From Trichomonas tenax (taxonomy: Eukaryota > Parabasalia > Trichomonadida > Trichomonadidae): DNA of 64,000 bases. Shown piece by piece: positions 19,490 to 29,700 of this stretch. The notes beneath the pieces were generated by a model, which worked only from the letters and a program-made list of their open reading frames with translations, had not been told where the DNA came from and searched no databases. Location of the stretch: the NCBI GenBank assembly GCA_023091735.1, contig JALKBU010000006.1:89691-153690 (forward strand), read 5' to 3'. Within the stretch, counting starts at the first letter, position 1. Each line of letters opens with the position of its first letter. Made by a program: the position numbers and the translations under genes.

Positions 19490-21745
19490 ATGGAGAACTT
19501 GACAGCAATTCGAGCCCTTCATAGTATTTTGGGCCTCGAAAATTGTCAAATTCTATCGATTAACGAGGTATCCATACCAATAGCGACGAAGCTGGAAAGT
19601 AGACTCCTTGTTATTGCGACTCCTGGTGTATTTATTATCAAAAGAGCTTCTTTTTTGAAATTATTATCAGTAGAAAACGTATTTCCGTTCTATTTGATGT
19701 CTCATATTAAAATTGAGCGTCAATACATTACAATTTCGAAACCTTCACTTTTGATTCAGTTTTCGCATCCTGATCAATTGTCGATTGCTTGTGCAATAGT
19801 TTCCACTCGATGTACGCTTTACGATCCAAAAATTGTTCCTTTGAATATCAGCATTGCTATGTCTTTGCAGAGTCAATTTCAAAGCCTAAACTTCGATTAC
19901 TCAACGCAATCAATTCTTGCAGACAAATTTCTATCAACGTGCTTAGCTGCCAATGCCAATATGGTGACTGAAAAATTAGAACAAAGTTATTCATATCTTT
20001 CGAAATTGAAAGAAGAGCTTATATTTAATGACAAATTTTTGGCATTACCATACATAGAACAAGTCATTACTGCTTTGCAAAACGAAAAATCCATTACCAA
20101 ACTTGTAGTTTCGGAATTGAATTCATCAAATGCAGTTAAAATATTCGCAAGTCTCTTAACATCTAACAACTTTATCCAGAGTGTTACTCTGAACCAAATA
20201 GGAATTCGTGGAGACTTAAATCCATTATCTGAAGCACTTTCATCACCAAATATTATCATCGATGAATGGGTTTTCAACCGTTGCGGTTTCGATTCCGAAG
20301 ACTTTAAGTTATTTATAGAATGTTTTCGTAATTACAAAACTAATATCAAAGTTTTGGTCTTTAATAGCTGCTTTTTCACACAATCAACATTCTCTTACTT
20401 TACTCAGAGGTTCTTCTTCATTGATTGTTTCCACAGTCTCGAATCATTTTACTTTTCAGATATAATTTTCTCGAAAGAAGTTCTGTTTTTCTTGTGCCAG
20501 TTGTTTGCTTCAGATTGGGTACTGAAAAACAAAACCCTTAAGAATTTAATTATTCCAAGATGTTATGTTGAACTTGATGCTTTGTTTAACCAGCTCCAGA
20601 ACTTTGAAACAGGAATTACGACAGCCGATTTCAGCGGCAATCTATTTATTAGATCTATATCCGGTGATCTTGCATCAAAGTTAAGTCCTCACATCAATCT
20701 TTTGTTGAATGATTGCGGTTTTGGTCAAGACTCATTCATATCATTGATGCAGGTGTTATCTCTTCATAGAGGACACACGATGCGATTAGAGTTGTGTAGG
20801 GCTTTGATGACTGAAGATATTCGAGTCAGGTTTTATCAACTTTGCCCCTCTTTAACATTCAAGTCTTTGGTTTCCCTGACATGGGATGGAAATATTATTG
20901 ACAAATCTTTCTTCGTTTTCATCCAGAATCAGCCAAGGCTTTCTAAGCTCTCTATGTCTGACTGCATACTGACTGAAGATGCTGAATCAATATACCCAGA
21001 AATGGTTAAAGTATTCGCTTCGAAGCCATTGACAACATTAATCATCAAAGCAACAAAGCAGTCATTTGTTCTTGGAGCACCATTTGCACCTCTAATTATA
21101 ACATTATTGAAGCGAAAGAGTATCTGCGACCTTGATATCTCTGGTCAGCAGGTAGGAGAAGATTCATTACTTCAAATTATAGATTGCTTACCAATAGTAA
21201 TGAAGAACTTCAGATTTTGCGGAAATAACATTCACCACTCAGAAAAATTGTTTTCAATTCTTAATTCGTTATTGAAAAAGCGTCTTTTGTATGCATCGTG
21301 GCCCGAACAAGATGTTGAAAGGATCCTAATTTCGACAAATCCAATTTATCGAACAGAGTTTAAATCAAACATCGAAGTTCTCAGGAAGCAGTTCAAATTA
21401 AGATTTATTCCCGCCCCAAGTATTACTGAGCCAATAGACTTCATCCATAATATCAAGAACACGTTCAAAGAGGCTCCGCAAAGCAACGAAAGTAAGCCTC
21501 AAGTAACTTATGGATTTGAGGGACGTCATGTTGCTGCCGATATGATTCTAAAGTTCAGAGTTAATGACGACTCAATTTCAAATCTCTTAACTGAGTGCAA
21601 CTCTCTAGAAGGAAAAGATCCAATGGTTTCCATGCTGGAGTTTATGGAAGCCGAAACATCCATTTCCAAGCTCTCAGATATCATTCAAACTGGAATGCAT
21701 GATTCGACATCATCAGAACCATTTATATCAATGAGGATCGAGTAA
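19490..21745 (+). CDS. CARMIL-like leucine-rich-repeat protein, 751 aa
   Basis: Residues 1-130 contain a PH-like segment (ESRLLVIATPGVFIIKRASFL, then HIKIERQYITI) in the position where CARMIL proteins carry their non-canonical PH domain. Residues about 180-610 are irregular leucine-rich repeats of the ribonuclease-inhibitor type, with repeating patterns such as LVLNSC/SLESFYFSD and LCDLDISGQ. The C-terminal 130 residues are less ordered. CARMIL proteins bind capping protein and regulate actin assembly at membranes. The classical capping-protein-interaction motif is not obvious here, and the protein is shorter than metazoan CARMIL (over 1,300 residues), so only the N-terminal half of that architecture is supported. 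The ATG at 19490 is preceded by TCAAA. Confidence 0.6.
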   Translation: MENLTAIRALHSILGLENCQILSINEVSIPIATKLESRLLVIATPGVFIIKRASFLKLLSVENVFPFYLMSHIKIERQYITISKPSLLIQFSHPDQLSIACAIVSTRCTLYDPKIVPLNISIAMSLQSQFQSLNFDYSTQSILADKFLSTCLAANANMVTEKLEQSYSYLSKLKEELIFNDKFLALPYIEQVITALQNEKSITKLVVSELNSSNAVKIFASLLTSNNFIQSVTLNQIGIRGDLNPLSEALSSPNIIIDEWVFNRCGFDSEDFKLFIECFRNYKTNIKVLVFNSCFFTQSTFSYFTQRFFFIDCFHSLESFYFSDIIFSKEVLFFLCQLFASDWVLKNKTLKNLIIPRCYVELDALFNQLQNFETGITTADFSGNLFIRSISGDLASKLSPHINLLLNDCGFGQDSFISLMQVLSLHRGHTMRLELCRALMTEDIRVRFYQLCPSLTFKSLVSLTWDGNIIDKSFFVFIQNQPRLSKLSMSDCILTEDAESIYPEMVKVFASKPLTTLIIKATKQSFVLGAPFAPLIITLLKRKSICDLDISGQQVGEDSLLQIIDCLPIVMKNFRFCGNNIHHSEKLFSILNSLLKKRLLYASWPEQDVERILISTNPIYRTEFKSNIEVLRKQFKLRFIPAPSITEPIDFIHNIKNTFKEAPQSNESKPQVTYGFEGRHVAADMILKFRVNDDSISNLLTECNSLEGKDPMVSMLEFMEAETSISKLSDIIQTGMHDSTSSEPFISMRIE

Positions 21746-21984
21746 CCATAATGAAGAGTGGTAACCATGATTTTTACATCATATGAACCATTCACTACCT
21801 GTTAGAATAGAGTAAAATTTATGTTTGTTTTTTCTTTAAGCAAAAGAAATGAATCTGTTTGAGTTCACATTATCATTTGAAAAGATTGTTATTGAGATTC
21901 AATTTTAATTATTACCAGAATTCCAAAAAAAAGTATAAGATTAAAGTGATAAGTTTACGCATAAAATAATAAGAATCCAAGCCC

Positions 21985-22731
21985 TTACTTAGCTGGTGCC
22001 TCTGTGACAGGTGGAGCAACAGATGTGTCCGGATACTTGGAGGAAAGGCGGGATGGATCATAAGACTGTCCGGCAAGGAGGAGCCTCTGGTGGGCAGCAG
22101 CGTAGGCAGCGTTGTAGTACTGGAATGCCTCGAAGATTGTGGCATAGGCACTTGGAGCCTTGGCTATATAAGCGTTAGCCTTCTCCATGAACTCCTGGTC
22201 AAACTGAACGAACTGCTTGCGGTGTTCTTCAGCCTTAGCCTCATATTCAGCAACTGGTTTGCCCTTCTCTGTCCTTGTCTTGATTTCCTTCTCTGCGTCA
22301 AGAAGAAGAACGTGGTACTTGTTCCTGTTCTCTTCGATTTGGAAGATCTGAGCAAGTTCGACTAAGAGGATTCTGATCTGCTCGCCAACATATGTTGTGA
22401 GATATGTGCTGGCGTTGTTGGACTCTGTGAAGAGGCTTGTGTTGTTCTGAAGGTTGATGGCAGCAGATGGCTGGTTCTCTTCACCCATTGGGAAGAGAGC
22501 AGCAACCTTGATGGAAAGGCTCCTTGAGGACTCACCATACTTAACAATACGCCTCTTGTAGGCATCAAGATCCTTCTGGATGTCATCAAGGCGCTCCTTG
22601 TGGGATTTGATTGTTGTGAAAGTGTTTGTGAAGATTTCTGTTTCCTCAGTCTTGACTGTTCCTGTGGCACGCTCGATTGAGTTGACGCCGAGCTTGACTT
22701 GTTCCTTTGTCCTCTCCCAGAATGCTTTCAT
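21985..22731 (-). CDS. N-BAR domain-like membrane-curvature protein, 248 aa
   Basis: An amphipathic N-terminal helix (MKAFWERTKEQVKLGVNSIE) is followed by three long helices: about residues 25-85 with IKSHKERLDDIQKDLDAYKRRI, 110-190, and 195-235 ending in YYNAAYAAAHQRLL. This is the layout of amphiphysin/endophilin-type BAR domains, which dimerise into a curved surface that senses or bends membranes. No SH3 domain follows; the tail is short and Pro/Ala-rich (APPVTEAPAK). Codon use is distinctly GC-richer than in neighbours, like actin, which suggests an abundant protein. The ATG at 22731 is the only good start. Residue ranges are approximate. Confidence 0.7.
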   Translation of the reverse strand: MKAFWERTKEQVKLGVNSIERATGTVKTEETEIFTNTFTTIKSHKERLDDIQKDLDAYKRRIVKYGESSRSLSIKVAALFPMGEENQPSAAINLQNNTSLFTESNNASTYLTTYVGEQIRILLVELAQIFQIEENRNKYHVLLLDAEKEIKTRTEKGKPVAEYEAKAEEHRKQFVQFDQEFMEKANAYIAKAPSAYATIFEAFQYYNAAYAAAHQRLLLAGQSYDPSRLSSKYPDTSVAPPVTEAPAK

Positions 22732-23042
22732 TCTAAAAAATGAAGTAAAATTTTTATTGAGAGGTCACTTCACTTCGAATATAAAATTTTGTAATTATCT
22801 CATATTTTTGATAAGATTCACTTTTATTGCATATTTCATTTCTCTATATGATATTTCTAAATGAATTAAAAATATCGGCAAAAATTTCCATAAAATAGAC
22901 AAGCTGGTTTCAATTTGTCGATGTTTATAGAGTCGCTATAGTATATTGTTCCAAAATTTATGACCAAATTTGAAAAATAGAAAAAAGGACGAATCTTCCA
23001 CTCTTATTTTTGGGAAAATTTTTTCTTCTGCGGTGGAGTCCT

Positions 23043-23631
23043 GCGACCTTCATAACTTTTTATCTGATCAATATTTTTTCGATTTGAAAGTACTTTCATG
23101 TACTTATTGATAGTTGTCTATCCAGTGGTATAAGTGGCACAGTCTATATATCTATCAAATCATTGATTGCATTTCAAATCGTCCAAAAATATACGATTTC
23201 CAGCATAAATATATGCACTAATATGCAGCATATGATATTTTTATATGTGTTATTGATTCAAATGCCTCTTATACGCTTAAAATTAAAAATGCAACTAATT
23301 CATTAATTGATTTGAGGGAGATTGTACACATGAAAGCTATTGAATTTGATGGGATTTGGATTTGCAGCTGTAATAATGTAAAATTTTAGAATCTTAGATT
23401 TGGCAATGAAAAAAAAATTATGCGCTGAGACATCTTTCCTCAGCGCTGCATACTAGTCCATACATTTATGCTGGAAATCGTATATTTTTGGACGATTTGA
23501 AATGCAATCAATGATTTGATAGATATATAGACTGTGCCACTTATACCACTGGATAGACAACTATCAATAAGTACATGAAAGTACTTTCAAATCGAAAAAA
23601 TATTGATCAGATAAAAAGTTATGAAGGTCGC
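23043..23631. repeat. Foldback element: two identical 168-bp inverted arms
   Basis: Bases 23043-23210 and the reverse complement of 23464-23631 read identically over 168 positions without a gap. A 253-base centre separates them. Outside this core the arms continue imperfectly to roughly 23020 and 23660 (both begin with GGGAAAATTTT on their own strand). The centre contains a second small hairpin, GCGCTGAG/CTCAGCGC, around 23422-23446. No ORF spans the unit. The structure fits a foldback transposon or a MITE with long terminal inverted repeats. I could not identify a target-site duplication with confidence. Confidence 0.85.
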
Positions 23632-23697
23632 GGGACTACACCGGAAAAGGAAAATTTTCCCTTATTTTTGAGCATTATGACATGACATTAGCTTAGT

Positions 23698-23958
23698 TCA
23701 TTTCACTAAGGCTGAGTTTAATTGTTTTCGCTTTTTATTTGGGACAAATGACTGTGGTGGGCGAGAAAGTTTCGAATTTGGTTGTTCGGAACAGAGTTTC
23801 TTTAGTTTGACAGAGTATTTATATAACAGCAACCCCCACAAATCGGAATCAACATAGATAAAGACACCAGAATCATGTGAAACTATCAATTGTAATGATT
23901 TGATGTTTGGGTGGATTTCAAAGGTTTTTATCAATAAATTTTTCATGACCACATCCAT
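23698..23958 (-). CDS. Weak small ORF, 86 aa, possibly a gene fragment
   Basis: An ATG-started frame beside the foldback element. The predicted protein (with IKSLQLIVSHDSGVFIYVDSDLWGLLLYKYS) has protein-like composition but no recognisable domain. It might be a remnant linked to the repeat or a chance ORF. Confidence 0.25.
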   Translation of the reverse strand: MDVVMKNLLIKTFEIHPNIKSLQLIVSHDSGVFIYVDSDLWGLLLYKYSVKLKKLCSEQPNSKLSRPPQSFVPNKKRKQLNSALVK

Positions 23959-24809
23959 CTGTAAGATATATTATTCTACCACTCTGCATTACACAGGGAA
24001 ATAAAAAAAAATTAGACTTTTGATGTAACACGAACAAAAACCGAATCGATAGGGATAATTAGGTACCGTGAGTGGGTATTTCATCAAGAGGACGAGTTTA
24101 TAATTTTCTAGCAAATTCTCCATAAAACAACTTGTTTAAATCATCAATCCATTAAACAACTAATTGCATGGTGATATACATAGGAAATTCCCATTATTAT
24201 TCATTTACAAAGTGGTTTACAAAAGAAAAACCAAAATTTACTGATAACTGAAAGATGCATAAATAAAATATAACAGTTGATTTACTTTTTAAGAACGTTG
24301 ATCGTAATATTATATTTTTCAATGTACTTTTCAATGCAATTGAATGAAATATATTGAAGGGTTATGGAAATAGTGATTGTTATATATTAAAATTTCGGTA
24401 AATTTATTTTCAATAAAAAACAAAAGCTCATCACTATGCGAATAGAGTAAAAATATCTACAAAAATTACCTCAGTTATTATTTGTTTCAAATCTTATTTA
24501 AGTATATCGTGTTACCAATAGTAATGTTTTGCTGACAATCTTGTTTAAGTATATCGATTTAAAAATAATATCTTCATAAATTGTCTCAGATCAGTTAGAT
24601 GACCAAAATTACATTAAATTTAAAACATAAAATTATCGAGAGGCTCACAAAAGATGGCCGATAAAGAATATTTTTCTCACAAAAAGTTTACGAATTTAAT
24701 CACAAGAATTCATACTTGTAATTTTAGAATAATATTTCATGTTTATTTAAATTTTGAGTGGATTTTTATCGTAAAGTATTTTTAAATTTTATTTTATATA
24801 ATTTTTTCG

Positions 24810-26117
24810 ATGAATGATGATGAACAGCCAGCTCATGTAGGATGGGCCACTAAGTGTGGAGGATTCATTAAAACGTGGCATAGGAGGTGGTTTGTATTAA
24901 CATCTAAGTTTATTAACTACTATAAATCTCCAGGTGGTAGACTGAAAGGAAGAATTCCACTTGACAAAGTTACTGAAGTCAGCCCATATCCAGAGTGCCA
25001 CAAAAAGCATGCTTTTAAGGTCGTAGTCCCGTCAGTCAGGACATATCAAGTTTCTTGCGATTCAGATGAAGAAATGGATGAATGGGTTCGTGAAATCAAC
25101 AAAGTAATGTCAGGTTCAAACGAAGTTGTAAAAATTGAAGATTTTGATGTTCTCAAAGTTCTTGGAAAAGGAACGTATGGCAAGGTGCAGCTCGTTCGCA
25201 ACAAGAAGAACAACCGGATATACGCCATGAAATCTATCTCAAAGAGATTGCTCGCCGAGTACGACCTCGTTGATAGAACACTAACTGAGAGAGATGTGCT
25301 TTTGAAGGCTAATCATCCATTCATTGTTTCAGCCAAGTATTGCTTCCAGACAGAAACCAAGATTTTCTTAGTTCTTGATTATGTCGCAGGAGGCGAATTA
25401 TTTGGTCGTCTGCGTGAAGAGCAAAAATTCACACAAGACAGAGCCAAATACTATATTGGTGAGCTTTTGCTTGCGATTGGCTATCTTCACTCAATTGGTG
25501 TCGTTCATCGTGATCTTAAACCAGAAAACATCTTGTTCGACAAGGACGGATACATCAAGCTGACGGACTTCGGCCTTGTTAAAGAGAAAATGACAAAGCA
25601 GTCAAAGACAAGCACTTTCTGCGGCACACCAGAATATCTTGCTCCAGAAATCATTGAAGGTAATGATTATGGCATGGCCGTCGACTGGTGGGCTCTCGGA
25701 ACTCTTGCCTATGAGATGCTCTTCGGTTATCCTCCATTCTATGATACAAACACAAATCAGATGTATCGTTACATTCTCAGAGATGATATAACATTCCCAG
25801 CAGAGGCCACACCAGAAGCCAAGGACCTTCTCTCAAAGCTTCTTGATAAAAATCCAGAAACACGCCTTGGTGCAGGCCCAGGAGATATGGAAGAAATCAA
25901 GTCTCATCCATTCTTTACAAACATGAACTGGAAAGAGCTCCTTCAGAAGTCTATTCCTATGGAATGGAAGCCACAGATCAAGAGCATCACAGACGTTTCT
26001 CAATTTGATAGACAATTCACATCCGAAGCACCAAAGTTGACTTATGAAGATCCATCCCTTATCGGTGCTAGAACACAAAAGCAGTTACAAGGATTCACAT
26101 ATGTTAACGATTCATAA
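24810..26117 (+). CDS. Akt/PKB-like AGC kinase with N-terminal PH domain, 435 aa
   Basis: The PH domain spans about residues 5-100. Its GFIKTWHRRWFVLT segment keeps the Lys and one of the two Arg that bind phosphoinositides in Akt. The kinase domain spans about 110-365: LGKGTYGKV, YAMK, HRDLKPEN, DFG in LTDFGLVKE, and the PDK1-site loop STFCGTPEYLAPE. A C-terminal extension ends in GFTYVNDS, where Thr430 occupies the hydrophobic-motif phosphosite (compare FLGFSY). The layout is that of Akt/PKB: recruitment by PI3K lipids, then phosphorylation at the activation loop and hydrophobic motif. Length (435) is close to the family's 460-480. The ATG at 24810 starts the frame. Confidence 0.88.
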   Translation: MNDDEQPAHVGWATKCGGFIKTWHRRWFVLTSKFINYYKSPGGRLKGRIPLDKVTEVSPYPECHKKHAFKVVVPSVRTYQVSCDSDEEMDEWVREINKVMSGSNEVVKIEDFDVLKVLGKGTYGKVQLVRNKKNNRIYAMKSISKRLLAEYDLVDRTLTERDVLLKANHPFIVSAKYCFQTETKIFLVLDYVAGGELFGRLREEQKFTQDRAKYYIGELLLAIGYLHSIGVVHRDLKPENILFDKDGYIKLTDFGLVKEKMTKQSKTSTFCGTPEYLAPEIIEGNDYGMAVDWWALGTLAYEMLFGYPPFYDTNTNQMYRYILRDDITFPAEATPEAKDLLSKLLDKNPETRLGAGPGDMEEIKSHPFFTNMNWKELLQKSIPMEWKPQIKSITDVSQFDRQFTSEAPKLTYEDPSLIGARTQKQLQGFTYVNDS

Positions 26118-26651
26118 TCAATACAATTATTTGATATTGCATATATTCTTTGTTTATAAACTCTATTATTATTTGAATCATATTCCAGTCTGCTGCAAGT
26201 TGCAATTTTTTAAAAATATTATAAATTTTTGCTCAAGCACTATTTAATAATAGCCTGGATTTGAAGTCGGAGAATGAAACATAGTCCATTCTAAGTTATA
26301 GGTGAAGTTTTTTTGAAAAATATTTTGATTATAAATATGCTTCTTTGGAAAGATGGTGTGTTTTAGCCGTGTCAGGGATGTTATAGAAAAAATCATATGA
26401 AATTCGATTTTTGGATAGAGGACGTTCCTATATATCGCACTGTGCAGCAGCTTCATGTATGCCACTAAAACAGTATCCAATGAGAAGAAATCATTAATTG
26501 AAGTGTAATAGTGTGAGATTTTTGTTGTATTAAGCGGGAAACAAGTATCTGAAAAGGAGATAAATTTGGATTTGAAATAAAATAGTCTCACCGATTTTTA
26601 ATAAAAAATAACCAAAAATTTTACAATTGAATTGGAAATTATCGTCATTAT
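26118..26651. other. Spacer upstream of the giant Sel1 gene, 0.53 kb
   Basis: AT-rich with no supported ORF. A TCATT initiator-like element at 26645-26649 lies at its right edge. Confidence 0.4.
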
Positions 26652-26694
26652 TTGCAAATTACGAAGAAGCGTAAAGTTCCACCCCCTCTTGAGG

Positions 26695-26715
26695 ATGGTG
26701 ACTTTGTCTTCATGA
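26695..26715 (+). promoter_or_regulatory. Possible short upstream ORF overlapping the start codon
   Basis: ATG at 26695 opens a six-codon frame that ends at TGA 26713-26715. This stop overlaps the first in-frame ATG (26712) of the large gene as ATGA. If transcription begins at the TCATT element (26645-26649), ribosomes meet this ATG first. It could lower expression or allow re-initiation. Confidence 0.35.
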
Positions 26716-29700
26716 ACAACATGAGGCCGAAGAGGACTAATAGAATCGGCGTAGTTAAAGATAATAAAACGAATATTTTTTATGTATTCAAGCTAATCGA
26801 AGAAGATGAACATAACAATGACGCATATCTGCAAATAATGTCAAGAATTGATCTCTACAATCAAGTTAAATTTCCGTGTCTTCCAGAACTTTTATTAAAA
26901 CGAGATTCAACAACAAATCAAACATACACTTTAACTAAATACTATCATCATGGATCGCTACAAGATATGCTTACTTCTGCAATAATCGAGAATATTTCAC
27001 TTGAGGAGAAAATACAATTTTTATTTGCAATCACGGCATCAATAAATGCTCTACACACAAATGGTTTCGTTCATGGCAACATAAAGCCATCAAATATATT
27101 ATTTGATTACTCAAATATTGCTGTTTTATGTGATATACGTATAACTTTGCCAAGCAATGACGAATTAGCGCAAACACCATCAATTCAAATAGAGAACCAG
27201 TTTTCAATGGAAAATGATATATATAATCTCGGTAAAATCTTCAAACATGTTCTTGGATCATCAACTGCCGCCGTTAACTCGTTGTTAGAACTCTTTGAAA
27301 ATCGCGAAACAACAGCATGCTGCATACTGGAAATGATGATCAGGAACAACTTTTTCCTTGAAATCGAGAATAATACATTATTATCAGGCTTATTTTCAAA
27401 ATTATATCCTGGATTCATTGGAACTAAAAATGATATAGATGCGGATACCGATGTGCCATATGATGATGAAACAGATTTCGAACAACTTCATGTTTTGTCT
27501 TCAAAATTTTATTCTGAGAAGGGAAATCATCATTCATTTGCTAAATCAGTCGAAATACTCAATAAAATCACAGGCAATCCATTTGCAGCATATAATCTCG
27601 CAAGAATTTATTCTTCGGGATCGATAACTGAAATTAATATCGGAAAAGCATTTGAACTTTTCAAATTTGCAGCAGAAAACAACATTAAAATGGCTAAGCT
27701 AGATATTGCTAAACTAATTCTTCGTGGATACCAAAATAACACTGTTGATAATGTAATCAATTTATTGGAAAGTGCATCAAACGACAATATCGCAGAGGCA
27801 AGTTTCATTCTATCTCAATTATATGAAAAAGGACTTATTGTTGAACAAGACAATGAAAAGTCAATTCATTTTCTTAAATTAGCTGCAAACAATGGAAATA
27901 TCGATGCAATGTATCATTACGGAACTCTTCTCAGGAGTGGAATAATGATAAAACAGAATCTCGAAGCAGCAGCAAATGTATACAAAACTGCAGCACAAAA
28001 TGGAGATCTTCCTTCCATGAACAAATATGCTTTGCTATTAAGAAACGGTATTGGTGTTAGTCGCAACTACAGTGAAGCTGTGAAATTTTTCAAACAAGCT
28101 GCAGAACAAAACTATGCAGAAGCACAAAATAACTTTGGTGTAATGGTAAAACTTGGTGAAGGAATGCCGAAGAATTCTAGGATTTCTGCAAAATATGTTG
28201 AAAAAGCGGCAAATTCCGGCTGTCCAGCTGCTCAGAACAACTTTGGTTGGATGCTGAAGTTCGGATATGGAGTATCAAAGTCCATAGACAAATCTGCAGT
28301 ATACTTTAGATTATCTTCTGAAGGAGGTTCCCACTATGGTGCCAATAACTATGGATTGTCTTTATTATTCGGTTTCGGTGTCCAAAAGAATGAAAAACTC
28401 GCAGTTCAGTATTTCCACGAGTCAGCAAAGCAAGGTGATCGATATGGAATTCTTAATTATGGTCTTTCTTTATATGAAGGAATCGGAGTAACTCAAAACA
28501 CTTACGAAGGAATGAAATATATAAGAAAGGCAGCAGATTTAGGACTTTCTAATGCAATGTTCCTATTTGCTTCCATATGCAAAGATGGAATTGGTGTTGA
28601 GCACGATTATCACCTTGCTGCTAAATACTTCAAAATGGCTTCAGACGCAGGACATCCTGATGCAAAATTTCAATATGGAATGCTTTTAAAGTGCGGACTC
28701 GGTGTAATAAGGAACGATGAAGAAGCTGATAAATATCTTTCTATTGATGTTAATGATGATGACAGATTCTTCCACTTAGTTAAGCGTAGATCAAACAAAT
28801 TGGAACTTGCGGGTGAATGCGATGTATTTTCTTCTTTTGTTAGTGATGAAGGATGCTGCGGATTAGATATCGATGCAGATGCTGTGCTTGCAGAATTTAA
28901 TGTAGTAGATTCTGCTGAAGAATATATTCAGAAAGCTGCTGATGCCGGAAATAATCAAGCAATGCTAGAGATGTCAAATATTACTGAGGATGAACAAAAA
29001 AGACAAGAATATCTAGAAATGGCAGCTAATCTTGGAAGCACTGAAGCACAAATTAAAGTTGATGTTAATAATGCGGTAAAAAGACAAAAAATCAAGAAAA
29101 TCAAGCGTACAAAAGTTAAACTTCCAAACGAACAGTATGTTTACGATGAGATTGATGAAAATGAAGTTGAACAGCTTCTAAATGGAGCAAACCTTGATAT
29201 ACCAGAGGCCCATTATCAACTTGCGTTATGCTATAAAAATGGCGATGGAGTCCAGAAAGATGATCAAAAGGCATGTGAAGAATACAAAAAGGCTGCTGAT
29301 CTCAATCATATTGATGCTATGTACAGATATGCAAAATGTTGCCAAAAAGCAAAAGGTGTTGAAAAAGATATAAAAGAGGCACATAAGTATTTACAAAAAG
29401 CAGCAGAAAATGGACATGAAAAGGCTAAAATCGAATATGCAAAACTTAAACTAGAGCAGCCAAGTGATGAATCTAAAATGGAGGCATCATCAATCTTGAG
29501 AGAGTTGACAGAAACAGGAAATGCAGAAGTATTCTATAGATATGCAGTTATCCTTAGAGATGGAGTTGGTGTTCCTGTCGATTTCCAAAGATCTGCATAT
29601 TATTTCCTCCAAGCAGCAAAACAGGAGTATCTTGACTCCGGACTCCAACATGGTTTCCTAATCATAGATGACAACAAGATTCAATTTTCGGTTCAGGACT

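Larger units (their letters stand above)
22732..24809. other. Gene-poor region of 2.1 kb containing a foldback repeat
   Basis: The region between the BAR and Akt-like genes. It contains the 168-bp inverted repeat listed separately and one weak minus-strand ORF (23698-23958). The right 800 bases are very AT-rich and should contain the kinase promoter. Confidence 0.5.

Noticed and set aside
24040..24085. Sequence TAGGGATAATTAGG resembling a homing-endonuclease site
   Set aside because: Only a partial match, easily due to chance in AT-rich DNA, with no endonuclease gene nearby.
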